This document shows positions 44,655-56,448 of a DNA stretch of 64,000 nucleotides, one piece after another. Both the position numbers and the translations under genes were made by a program. The stretch is from NCBI GenBank assembly GCA_002221725.1, contig NJFT01000007.1, forward strand, positions 310,001 to 374,000. Reading direction: 5' to 3'. Positions within the stretch are counted from its first letter, which is position 1. Each line of letters starts with the position of its first letter. Source of the DNA: Scedosporium boydii (lineage: Eukaryota; Ascomycota; Sordariomycetes; Microascales; Microascaceae). The notes under the pieces are model-generated. The model ran no database searches, was not told the origin of the DNA, and worked only from the letters and a program-made list of their open reading frames with translations.

Positions 44655-45237
44655 TGTGTGTGAGTGTGTGGAATCAAGGGTGGCTTCGTGTTCCTGCAAG
44701 TCTGTTTCACGGATGATAGGAGTTGCTTCAAGCTTTTCTAGACATGGCCGGGCCTCTAACTGTTGGTTAGAGAGCCCCGGATGCAAAATCGTGTATTTGG
44801 CATTAGACTTCAATCGGTAGACATATAGCTATTAGCCAATGGTGCTCGTCCGCCCTCATCATAGAGCGTCGGCAAACAAAGACTTTTCAATATTAAAATC
44901 TGATATCCATCATGAGACCGCTGAGGACAAGTCAAACTCGGGCCATATATACCCATCCCATATTTCCCCCTCAAAATCAAAAACTTTTTTGGCCATTAAA
45001 TAGTCGTCGTGTAATATGAAATAAGAAAAAAACGACACGTAGAGAATAAAGAAGAGACGACAAAAAAAGAAAATAGTCATATCCCGTTAAACCGATTTCA
45101 ACGCATGTTTCGCGTGACCCAAAGAATCCCGAATTCGCTCGAAAACCTACATCTCAATCACCTGATTTTTTTTCTCGTTGGCTTTTTTTTGTTTCCCTTT
45201 TTTTCTTTCTTGCCTCGTGGCATGAAAATGCTTTTTT
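44616..45237. other. Convergent intergenic region
   Basis: 3' regions of the thioesterase and F-box genes. Apart from the microsatellite at its left end it is A/T-rich with several A-runs (45020-45070). No gene is seen. Confidence 0.5.
44619..44662. repeat. (TC)n(TG)n compound microsatellite
   Basis: A TC run of about nine units passes directly into a TG run of about thirteen units, immediately downstream of the thioesterase stop, inside its probable 3' UTR. Confidence 0.95.
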
Positions 45238-47385
45238 CTATCCCGTAACCGGGCGGAAGGCTCGGTCAAAGACGTCCGCCAACACCTTAGGGAAGACGTC
45301 CTTGGCCTCGACATCCCAGACGTCTCGATCCGAGAGCTTCCAGAATGCCAGCGGGCCGACCGGACCACGTGCGTCATAATCTCTATACGTACGACAGATG
45401 TTAGCATGACAGGATGCTGGCCAAAGTGGGGATCATGAATCATAGGTGTAGAACACGGAGGTTCGGAAGGTGGCGCGGGGAAGGAAACAAGAAAAAAAAC
45501 GGAGGCAGTGACGTACGCGGAGAACCAATTTCCAACGACCGGACCCGCCGCTCGAACGCCGCCGATTTGGACACATTCGGTCTTCCATCTGGGGTTGCTG
45601 TTGAAGGTGGAGACGGTCGTCCAGCGAACCTCGCCCTCCTTTGTGAGACGACAAGTTCCTGTGTAAGAGAAGGAAGAATTAATCATAAGGTCCACTGTGT
45701 TTGACGTGGAGGGGCAACACGAACCTTGAATATCCGAGGAAATATCCGGGTCATTCGGGTGGTAGAGATGCCTCGCGAATCCAGTAAAGTGCACGACTGG
45801 CAGATCGGGTGAGTCATCTGGGCCAGGCTCTTCCATGGCCGTGACCTTTAGGCTCATAACCATGTGTGAAACGCCTTGGCCGTAGAAGAGGGACTTGAGG
45901 TTGCTCCTGAGAGTTTCTGGCCTCCTCGTGAAGTTGTACATTTGGAGATCGCCCCAATTGAGGAAGCAAATCAGCTGCGCGGTGGGGCAAATCGTGTTAG
46001 TGTCCATGCAACAGTGAAGCGATGTGTGGTGCATGTGTTCATTGCGCTGTGCGAATGAAGCGAGTGCCAAGGCCGGCACAGTAAGAATAATACGAGTGAA
46101 GAAGAGGGAGATGGGTGCTGTGGATAGTAGTGAAATAGGTAAGAAAATAACAAAAGAACTCTCTCAAGACTCACCCTCATCCAAGTGCCCGAGATCCCGT
46201 ACGGATCTGTGGGGTCCAACGGTTCTAGCTCTTTCCTCGGATGGGGACTGGCGTAGCTCTGCGCGTATGCGCCGGCGAACGGCTCACGCCATGGCATGGT
46301 CCACAGGCTGGCCTTGTCCCTCGACGTCTTGACGGCCATGACGACCATGGACGCCTCGACCTTTTCCCAGTCGACCTCACCGCTGCCGTCGTCCTTGAAC
46401 GGACCCCAGAAAGACTCGGCCGTGTAGTGTCTTAGGTTATACACCTTGGCGCAGGCAAAGTCGTACGGTTCACCGAGGGAAGCCACAGCAGGCACAATGG
46501 GCTTCTCGGCGGGCTTGCCGTAGTGGCAATGCAATTTAGCGCTGAGCTGGACGAGTGGGTCATTTGACGACCCTCGACTACGCTGGCCAATTGACGTGCC
46601 ATGGTAGAGTGACGAACGGCACATGTACTTGCGGAGGATGTTTTGGTCCTCGAATAACGAGGAGAGGAAGTCGACATTGTAGGACGGGAGGTGGGTGGGA
46701 AGTTGTCGGGGTGCTTGGCCTCCAGGCCGAGGCGTGGCATCTTTGAGAAGCTTGAGGATCGTTGAGCAGACGAGCACATGGTCTTCGTCCTGCGATTGTT
46801 GCACATGTGCGTGTTAGCGAAACCAGTGCGAGGGTTCCAGGTTGGTCAATGGTCAAGGAGAGCCAAGGACTAAGCTCCCCGCCAATTCAACTGGCAACGA
46901 AGCGAAGGATTGGGAGAGAAGGGAATGGAATAGGCCAAAAGTTTGGATCTCGTTTTCTCTTACCTTCTTGGTGTATTTCTTACTGCAGATACTCTTTAAT
47001 CGGGCAATATCTCGGATTTCCTGCATCCAGTTGACATTTCGGCGTTGAGGTGCATCCTAGAACCATTGAGGACAGTGTAAGTTACCAGAACGAGCCAACA
47101 GCTTTGCTTGGACGGACCAATGGCCCAACAAGCTTCGCCCATCACCCATTTCCACAGCCACATCCACATTGACGTAGTGGCAAGCTGCGTGATGCTTAGG
47201 AATAAACATGAGGGGTGAAAACTCACGAGGAATGTCAGAAACACATCGCGATATAATGATCCGTGGGTGCTGACGATGCCGTAGAATCGACGGCATACGC
47301 GTAGCAAGAGACCCAGGTCAGATGGCGACAGCCAACCAAAGATCTCGAGCAGGACAGCTGTGGGGAGCTCCTCGAGGGCCACCAT
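45238..47385 (-). CDS. F-box protein
   Basis: Six exons keep frame: 47227-47385, 46964-47056, 46175-46789, 45725-45974, 45517-45658 and 45238-45382, giving 467 residues. The N-terminal F-box (about residues 5-48: LEELPTAVLLEIFGWLSPSDLGLLLRV, then CRRFYGIV) should bind Skp1 in an SCF ubiquitin ligase. The remainder has no WD or LRR repeats that I can see. It contains conserved-looking SFWGPFKDDGSGEVDWEKVEAS and TWMRLICFLNWGDL blocks, as in mould F-box proteins with a substrate domain of unknown type. The start was set at the ATG at 47385; an open extension upstream has no ATG. Intron 5' and 3' signals are canonical with CTAAC branches in most. Confidence 0.85.
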
Positions 47386-50300
47386 TGTTGTTAAAGGCGG
47401 CAGTTCCTGCAGGGTGTAGGCTTTCAAAGTTGAACCTTGGAATTGGGCGCCAGGAGCATATTATGACGGTAACTCTTCCTTCCTATATATGAGAAACAGA
47501 AGAGGCAATGATATATATAGAAAAATAAAAATAAAAAGAAAAGACGATAGCTTCAATGTTCGAGACAAAGGGGTACCAACTGCCTCCAGCTACTCCTGGT
47601 GGCGGCGTCTTATATAACCTAAAGACTTTTGCAAAATGGGTCGGCCAAGGTCACCGGTTGCAAAACTGTCATAAAAAAAAAGGTACCTGTAGCGGTTCAA
47701 GGTTTCCCTATGGGGAAACCAGAGGTGAGAGGCATGTGGTCGGATTCGACGGTTCGACGAGTCGAGGCGTGTGTCAAGAACTTCAACTATCCTCATACGA
47801 GAGTTTGTAACTGTGCCTGTCCACGTAGACTAGACTCTCAAAGTCACAACTTGATTTGTTGAGGATACACATTGAACCTTGAACCGGCAGCTCACGTTCA
47901 CACCCCCTCTAGTCCTCGTGTCGCGATCTATGGGTTCCTGGAGTACGTACGTACATCGATCAAAGATGTATCTTTTTTGGCACTTCGCAAGGGGAAAGGG
48001 GCCGTGTAGTGTAAAAGCCATTCAAAGTATTCAATTGAAATGTACGAAGTAAAACCGTACATGCGGTGGCGTGGTAAAGTGACTGGACTAGGCTGGGTCC
48101 AGTGATCACCTGTGCTGCAAGGTTGAACAGCATTGGGGCGGACCGAGCTGTAGGAGCTGACCATCCAAGCCCTCCCCCGGACAAATTGGACAGCCAAGAG
48201 CTCCAAGCTGTTACTCATAGAAATGCCTTGAGTGGACGCTTGTTAATTTAGCAGGTGGTCAATAGTTACTGTAAGTTACATCTCGCCTGGCCTGGAGCAG
48301 CGTTTTGCATCATTTAGGCCATGTCTAGCCGCTGCCCGCCCCGCATTAAAAGTGTCATGTGGAAGGAGATCGTGGTCCATTCGTGGTCTTTGCGGCGTAC
48401 TCCTTCCTGGCTCCCCGGTGGACTCGGTACCCGCCGCATCGCCCTGGAGGTGCCTGATGAGATCGGTACAGGCTACTTTCAGATGTTCGATCTGCACTGC
48501 CCTGCTTCGTACTTCTCGCTGACACATTTTGATCAGATCAACCGCCCAGTCAATCCTAATAATACGACCTCTGTTGTCAAGTGCAACTGCCTCATGTGCT
48601 CTGCTTGGCCCCTGGCTGATGAACCTTAGTGCGAAGTAGAGCAGGGCCAAAGTCAGGTACTCACCGTTGGTGCAGTGCGCTATGAACTACCGGGCTGGAC
48701 GCCAAACGAACGGAGCATTGAACTTGGTGTTCAAGGTTCTCTCCGTCGCTGGTCCAGGCTCTAACCTTCTGGCCTTCGGCAACTGGGTTGCGGGGCACGG
48801 AGTACCGATAGGGGTACCTCCACTTCTCTCTCCTTTGCATGCCTCGGTGACCAGGAATCCCCGCCGAAACTGCAGTGGTTAAATGTACCCGTTGACCAGT
48901 GCTCACCAGCTCAACAACGTACTTTATTTCGTACTTTTCCCCCGCATTTCGTCATGGAGCACACCATTTGCCCCCCTGAGTTGGTTTATTTACTGTCATT
49001 GAAAATCTTCAGGTTCAGGTTCAATGTTCTTTTCCAATTCACAACCAAAAAACCTGTCAATTTCTAATTGGAACCGGTCTCGATCCACTCGAATCCTTTT
49101 GGGAGAAAAAAAAAAAAGGGAAAAAAGGAAAAAAAAGAAACATTGAAACAATGTTCACGTAAAAGAAACCCAAAAATATGCATCCAGGGTTAAAGGTGCA
49201 TTGCCAATAAAGCACGTCAAAAACATCATCCATCCATCAATCGTCTTTCCAGTCACGTTGTCCCCATCCATTGCTTCGTCCCCATGTCAATCATGCGGAT
49301 GTCCCGTTTCACCGCCTGGGGTGTGAAAAGAAGAAAAAAAAAAAATTGTTCTAGCATGCGGCGAAACCTCCGAGGAGGGCGGAGACCAAAAAAAGGGGGA
49401 CTACCGGTAAACTGGGTCCCCATGCAATAATCCCTTCCGTCCTCCGTTACTTCCGTCTATGTACCCATCTCCTGATGTACGTACTCCGTACCCTACCCTC
49501 CGTAAAGCCGGTGCTTTCCCAGACTTCGTTGTTGAGCTCCAGCTTGAGTCTAGACTCGCCACCGATTGATTAGAAACTACGAAGTAAAACTGGATCATAT
49601 CAATCTATGCGTACTGTGTATGCTTCTGGATGGTAGGCAGTAAATAGTAGAGATCTGAGGTCTTCTATGTCGTATTCTAGAACGTAGGAAGGAGCCCGAT
49701 CTGTCAAACCCCGCAAATGCACAAGAATAGAACATTGAACGCTCGGCATGAGCGGGCCTACACCACACTGCTCTCACCGCGAACGAAATCCTTCCGTAGA
49801 TGTCAAGCCCTAACCAGTCACGGCCGCCAAGCTGGAGTTGGGGAACTCGGTAAGTCTCCTTTTACCAATATGAGAAAATATCCATTCATATTGTGCGAGG
49901 TGAGGGGACTTGTTGATCGTATCGTGGGTACATTGATCCATGTATACATGTATAACTTGGGATATCGTCTGGAATTCGCTATGCTCAACTTACAAGGATG
50001 AAAAATAGAAACGAGGGAGACTACGAGAACCTGGACAGGTGGCGGTTCTCCCTGACCGAAAAGAAAAAGAAGAAAAGAAGAAAGAAAAGAAAAGAAAAAA
50101 TACCAGACGAAGGATTCACTTCCGCCACCGTCCGTCGGATCCAACATCGCCGCCCCCGAAAGGATTTTCCCTTTCTTTTTTCCCATTCGTCTTCCCACCC
50201 TCGGGTATCTTGGCATTAAGCAACAAAATCGGAAAGGAAAAAGAAAAAAAGGAAACGAGGGCCATGTACGATGTATATACATGTAGATGCGTATATTTGA

Positions 50301-51048
50301 GTAGTGTGTAGTGAAGGGAAAGTATGAGGAACCACCTCCCTCCAAAAAAGGCGCCTTTCTGGCATAAAAAAAAGAGAACAAAACAAGTAGATTGCCGCCT
50401 TGCCCGTATCCATGCCCGGTTCTAAAGTTCCCAAGTCCCGGTCCCATTTCCTTTGCACTCGACCCTTCGATGAAATTCCTACAACAGGTAAAGCATGACC
50501 CTGAAATTACAAGGACATAAAGGAATGCCGAAAACAAAAGTAAAAACTGCCGGCCGCGCAAATGTAAACAGTGTAGGGGACAAAAAATTGTTGAAATGAC
50601 GGGAATGACCGGGGATATCAAAATATGAAGAAAAAAAAAAAAACCGCCTCGCAAAAATGGTTCATGTGTGTCCTCCTTCCGTCCCTTTGTCGCATATATG
50701 CTTGAGAAGAGTCTCGAAAAACTACCACCCATCCATCCAAGATAATCAGGTCTGCCACCCTTTTCCAATTTTTTTTCTCAACTCGACACAAAGTTGTGTA
50801 GGAATGCTTTCAACGCTCTCCTCCCACCGCAGATATATATATGTATGATCAGACAACCACCAAAGGAAATTTTCGCCACGAGTCTGTTTTTTTAATCGCA
50901 CAACCGCCGACACGCCCTCATGGGCGAAATGCTATATCCATCAAGGAAACGGAGGTAAATGGGAGAAAAAGAAACGCGGATATAAGGTCCAAAAGAAAAA
51001 TGACCATGTGCTCTCGTCCATCTCACAGTAGATTATTAGGTCTTCGCC
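47386..51048. other. Gene-poor region
   Basis: Between the F-box start and the transcription-factor stop. It is A/T- and homopolymer-rich near 49.1-50.7 kb, which probably includes a long 3' UTR of the transcription factor. TACGAAGTA copies lie at 48043 and 49578 and TACGGAGTA (inverse) at 49482. The 316-codon minus-strand frame at 49818-50768 is built from homopolymer runs and is not called. Confidence 0.5.
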
Positions 51049-54000
51049 TCACGGGACTGATCTGCCTGCGTTGAGATTGATGCAGTTATTGAGGAGGTTC
51101 GCTCCTTCGTGGAGCAGCTCCCACCTCGTCCCTTGAAAGGTATCCTTGAGCATCATCAACAACGCCGTGTTATGGTTGATGCCCTTGGCCATCCTAAGAT
51201 CGTCGGGTGACTGGATGCCCCCGAACTTGAGCAGGTATTCTTGCGTGAGTCGCAGCTTCTCTGCCCGACTGCTGGGCTGAGGTGCCGTCGGGCACGCACC
51301 TTCCGTGGCGAACCCGTAGCACCATACAACTAATGCAGCAAAGTATAGGACCCACGGCCGATCCAGTAAAACGTCGTCTCTCGCCGAATAAGGTTCCGGA
51401 CCATGCGGACTCCCACCAATGGCTTCCGGCATGAGAACCGAACAGAGGAACTTGAGCGCATAGAACATGGCGTCTCGTGCCTTAGCCGACGGCGCCCAAA
51501 GCTCCTTCATTCTCCTCTGGGCGCTATTGAGGTCCTGCGGCCCAATTGTCCGTCCGAGGAGGCGTTTGGCTCTGGCGAAAATCTGACAATCGATAACGTC
51601 CACGTGCATCGCCATGTGTGCTAGGTGATGTAAAACAACCCTGTTCTCGTTCGCGACGCTGTCGTCTCCTCGCCTACCTATTTCGTACCGGTAAGGGTCG
51701 TTGAGGTTATCGTCCAGCCGGAGCGCCTTGTCATAGTCGTTCTTCCAGCTGTCAAAGGCCCTGTTCAGCGTCCCCCTCCATTTGTCACGACCACCAAGCG
51801 CTTGCGACACACCGCCTCCCAGTACGTTCACTTGGAGGTCCCGCTGGTTCATATGCCACGTCACACTCAGCAACCCCGCCATAAGAACGGTACGTCCAAA
51901 CGAGTTTGTCCGCACTTCCTCGCCGCTGAGCGTACGTTTCAGTCCCTCAAGGAACGATATTGGTTTTATGTTGTTGGATAATAAATTATTCTCGATCCGG
52001 CCCACCTCGGCGCTGCTCGTTGCTTTCCAAAGCCCCTCGTCGCATGGAAGCGGTAGCCTCATCTCATGCGCCACCATCACCGTGGAATGACCGAACATCG
52101 TCGCATGGATCGAGTCGATGACAAAGGCCGCAAATGCCGCCCGTCGAGTTGCTTCATTGGTGATCCAGTGGTTCCACCATTCGTTCGGAGTGGCCACCCC
52201 TGACGCCGACGATTGACGAGATCCGTTTGTCCCTCCCCCTGACCTCTGATCCACCGGGTTAGGCGGAGAGTCGAGAGCGGACTTCCCGATAAGTGAGCGC
52301 CCACGACGCATTAGTGTGATAGTAGTGGCATGATGGATATGTGCTCGCTCGTGCAGTTCACGCGTCGAATACATTTTCTCGTAAACCTCGAGCAACAACA
52401 GCGACTGGAAGACCCAAAGTTTGGCTGGCGGCCTAAAGTTGGGATCCATGAAAATCTCCCATCTGATATGCCAGGCAAGGAAGTTCGACAGTTTAGACCC
52501 CGCTTGCGTAACTTCGGTTCCGTGCGTCTTATCGAGGCAAGCCGCTCCGATCGTCATCATCGATATGAGCAAGAGATTAGGTGTCCTATCGGGAGAGAAA
52601 GTCGGCTTGTGAAGAATGGGAATTTGGTCGCTGAAATGAAGCCAGTAGGATCCGATGTAGGCTTGCATCATCCGCTTGCTCAGCATATGGTCGTCCTGCA
52701 TTCGGTCGCCTTCGAGGATGCTGTCGCGTTGTCTCTCCACTGGTGCACGACCATTCTCATTGAACCGGTCCCTGATGAACTCGTATATTTCGTTGCTCTT
52801 CTCATCAGAAATCGTTGCCTCGGGTAGGTTCTGATCCAGGATGCTCGAGACTGCCATGACCTGTTGGGAGGCGGCCGGGAAATAACCCATCGACGCCCAT
52901 TGGGGGCCCAGATATGCAATGCTCCCGTAATTGGGAGTATTCTCAAAGTAGCTGGTATTAAGCGTCAGCAGGGAAGACAGGAGTGGCAAGTTACTGTGTG
53001 GAAAAGGGAGGAAAAAAGACAAGGAGAAAGAATCAAAGCAAGGGAATGAGCTCATGATGGTAACCTACCTTTGAGCGTACCCTCCTCCCATTTGGTTGAA
53101 GGCCGGGTTGGATTCCGCCTGGTGATTCAAGAGATATGCGAGAATGTCATCGGGGAGGAAATGCGGGGATTTGTTCTCGATGCTATCATTTCCAAACACG
53201 GGAAGCGCCTGGGTGGCGGACATCGAGTCTAGCATCATCAGCTCGGCGGGCTGCTGCCCGTTCTCAGTATACTCGGCAGATGTGGCGGGTGGGTATTGTT
53301 GCTCTGGTTCTCGAGCGGCGTTATCGGCAAAGTTGGAGGGTGGGAGTTTGAAAGGAGGGAAGTTTTGCTGGGGAACGTAGGCAACCGATTGCGGGGTTGT
53401 AGTTTGTTGGTTATGGAAGCCGTGCTGCGTAGATACCGGAGAGAGAACGCCATACGAGTTTACGTTGGTCTGCACGGTTGGCCGAGGGGTGTTTCCAGCA
53501 TGGAATGAGGAGCGCCGCGAAGTGGGGGCGCCGTATCCTCCATCCTGGGGAATGTAGGTATCAACACCGTTAGCGAACACGGCGGGAGGTGTGTGCGCAA
53601 CGGGGCTGTAGGGACTCGCGATGTGATCCTTCGGAGACTGGTAGGGAAGAGGTGCAGTCCGTATAGCCGTAGGGAAGCCAGGGCCGGGCCGGCTCACTTC
53701 GGGAGAAGCAGAACCCGCCGGTCCATACTGGGGCCCACGATCTGCGGCGGGCGAGGAGCGCGCAATGGAGTCTTTCCGATTCAGCGAAGAACCCTTGGCT
53801 GTGTGGCGGTCCTTGTGGCGATTACACAGGTCAAGCCTAACAAAGGTTCGTTTACAATCCGGATAGTCGCAATGATAGATCTGCTTCGGATTATGGTTCA
53901 GTTGGTGTCGATACCTAAGATTAAGGTTAGTTCATGCCGTATTTACGCTAGAGCTTAGCTCCGCCCGAGGCCTGGGGAAGCTCTCGCCCAAAAAATGCGA

Positions 54001-54373
54001 ATTGGTGCGGGAAGGGGACCAAAGTTAAAATTCCTTACAGATGCTCGGCCCTCGAATAGCTCTTTCCACAACCCTCATGAGGACATTCGAATTTTTTATC
54101 CAGACCTTTACGACTCCGCCGTCGCTTCCGCGTCGGCCCATCAGAATTCGAAGAGTGGGCTTGGTTTCCTTCGCCGTCGGGACCCTGTTCTTCACCATCA
54201 TTCTCCACGGACCTACTACGCCGGCGACCCCTCTCGCCGTCGTAACCTGGCTTCAGCTCAGGCGGTGATGTCGTTTGCCGGTCTTGAGGCGCCATTATCG
54301 ACGAGCTCGCAGGCGAAACTGGGAGTACGTGTTTGACATCATCGGTTGGGTGACCACTGACTACTGTGGCCAT
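51049..54373 (-). CDS. C2H2 zinc-finger transcription factor with fungal_trans domain (Klf1-like)
   Basis: Three exons join in frame: 54039-54373, 53069-53914 and 51049-52951, giving 1027 residues. A basic segment (TRKRRRSRKG) is followed by two classical fingers: C97-C102-H115-H119 and C127-C132-H145-H149, the first being split by intron 1. A long Pro/Gln/Ser-rich region spans about 155-390. The C-terminal 630 residues carry the fungal-specific transcription-factor domain (IGSYWLHFSDQIPILHKPTF, then LLLISMMTIGAACL, then WVFQSLLLLEVYEKM). This combination of C2H2 DNA binding with a domain usually linked to Zn2Cys6 clusters is known from Klf1-type regulators. Target genes are unknown. Confidence 0.9.
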
Positions 54374-55766
54374 GGCCCACAGGTTGGATCCCAGACCCTA
54401 CCGCTGCTGAATGTACGAGATGGGCCACAGGAAAATGCGAGGAAAAGGGTAAAGGAAATACCGGGCGCAGGAGGGGGATTGGTCTAAGAGGCGTGTTGCA
54501 CTCGGAGGGCAAAGAAGCTCGGCGGGTACTAATCGCTCGGTCGACGATCGGTTCAACTGATGTTGCACAGAACAGCACAGCACAGCACACGTACAAAGAG
54601 AGGCCAGCCGGTGATAATTAGAAGCACGGAGCGGGTGCGTTCAAGAGTAAGATTTAGCAGGTTTTCAGTTGGGCGCATCGAACGTCGTTTTCGCAGGTGG
54701 AGGAGAATGGCACAGGCGTCTGGTCGGTGGCTCGTATCGTGGGGGGGGAAAAAAGCCGGGAGTATGCCTGCTCGGCAGCTATTCACAAAGGTAAAGACAG
54801 TAATGAAAAGCCCAGATCGCGATTCGCATTATAAATTGGTTGATTTTTCCAGGCCAGTGAATGGCAAGTTGCGCTAGATCATGACGGCGCGGGGGAAACA
54901 CGGTGGACAAGTTCGACAGGAATTCGGGATCTGGCGTTGGAGGCTGGTCACTTGGTCGCCTCTTAGGAGGGGAAGAGGAAGGCGTGAGACGATGCGAATA
55001 CAACGCCGTGTAAGGTGGCGCTGGGTCCGGCGTGGCGTCCGTAGTGGGATGTGATGCGTTGGTTCGTTATTAAAAGTAGATTGACCAGCTGGCGCGGGCT
55101 CTAAAATTTTTCCCTCGGCTCTATGCTGTCCTAGTCGTCCGAGACCGTTAGGATGTTGTAGGATGAGAGGAGAAGAGGATGAGAGAAAGAGATTTGTTGC
55201 CAGTGGTTTTGCGCAGGACATGGAAAGCGCGAGGGGCGGCGAGGAGCGGCGAGGAGGGAAGGAAAGAATTTGGAAGCAGGTATAAAAATTGGCAGGAGCG
55301 TGGTTCCAGCAAGGATAATCGGATGGGGCAACTTGGGTCAAGGTCCAGAAAGAGAATAATCAATAATACTCGGTAGCGAGGAAAGTAGCAAAGTAGCTTG
55401 ACGCCGTCCCCTGCCACGGACGAGTAGCGGATGTAGAGGGGTCATACCAGACCAACTTTGATCAGACCTGCCTGGGCGGCCAGCAGTTGCTCTTAATACC
55501 AGATTACAGCCAGTTATTATGAGCCTCCACAGGTACCGCAGAAACGTGACAGTGACAGTACTTCGAACTTGGCAATGCTCCAAATCTGCGTACACCAGAC
55601 TACAGCTAGGAGTGGGACGGAGCGTCAATGTAATAATAGGTACACTACAGGAAATACGACGGCTAACGAAGTACTACAGTGAAGCTAGAATCCCCGCCCG
55701 GTGCGGTAAATTGGGACGGGCCTAGTGCATAAAAGTGAGAGCAAGAGGGGTCCTCCAAGTACCTTG

Positions 55767-56448
55767 TCACTGCAATTGTACTTGTCGAATGGGGTGTGGA
55801 CCAGCACTTGATCCGTTTGTGTGAGTGTTCCGCCCTGTAACTAACCCCAGAGGGCCGAACATGGAGAAGATCAAATGGATTTGATCGTTCAGGTCCACCG
55901 TAATGGTGCAGATTTGACTGGCTGGGGTATCAACATTGAACCATGGGGTTGAGCACTTGACACCACGCCAGCCTCCAGGCGGTGGTATGCATGCAGCATA
56001 GTGCGAAGAACCGGAGACGCCCATGGCCGTCTTGAGGTTGTACAAGTTGTCAACCCTGCCAGTCCGAAGGAATATGCCAGAGTTTGTCGTGCAATGGTAA
56101 TAATCACAGGAGTCAATTGAGGATTCAATAACGGAGCAGGCTGCTTCATCAGCTCTTCGCTTTGTAGATTGGCCGGAGCTTCCCAAACAGCCTGGACAGC
56201 CCCGCCTTGAGGTGGAGGCAGCGCATTGTGCGGATATTTATCATTGTAGCAACAATATGAAAGAGAAAGAGAAATATAAACGGACCCATTATTGATGATG
56301 TAAGGTCCCTCAAAACCGAGTATTGATGCGTGGATAGAGTCTTCGAATACGCCAGCCTTCTCAACGAGGAACGTAAGTATTAGTCCGAGCCTCTGTTTTG
56401 TTACCGTCGTGCTGTTCAGTCCTGGGCAAGAAGCCCGGCTCCGACTTC
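55767..56448 (-). pseudogene. Unrecognised coding-like stretch with a frame switch
   Basis: From 56448 the minus strand is open for about 187 codons to 55889, but contains no early ATG. Its first half reads protein-like, with CPGLNSTTVT, FEDSIHASILGFEGPY and DKYPHNALPPPQGGAV. From about 56150 a second frame becomes the better one, ending at 55767. It is Cys-rich with CSVIESSIDSCDYYHC, GSSHYAACIPPPGGW and CTITVDLNDQ. The switch could be an intron or a frameshift in a dead gene. A secreted protein is possible. I do not recognise the family, and a run of this length could still be chance. Confidence 0.28.

Noticed and set aside
49818..50768. 316-codon minus-strand open frame
   Set aside because: It is made of Phe/Ser/Leu runs encoded by A/T homopolymers, contains no domain, and lies where the 3' UTR of the transcription factor is expected.
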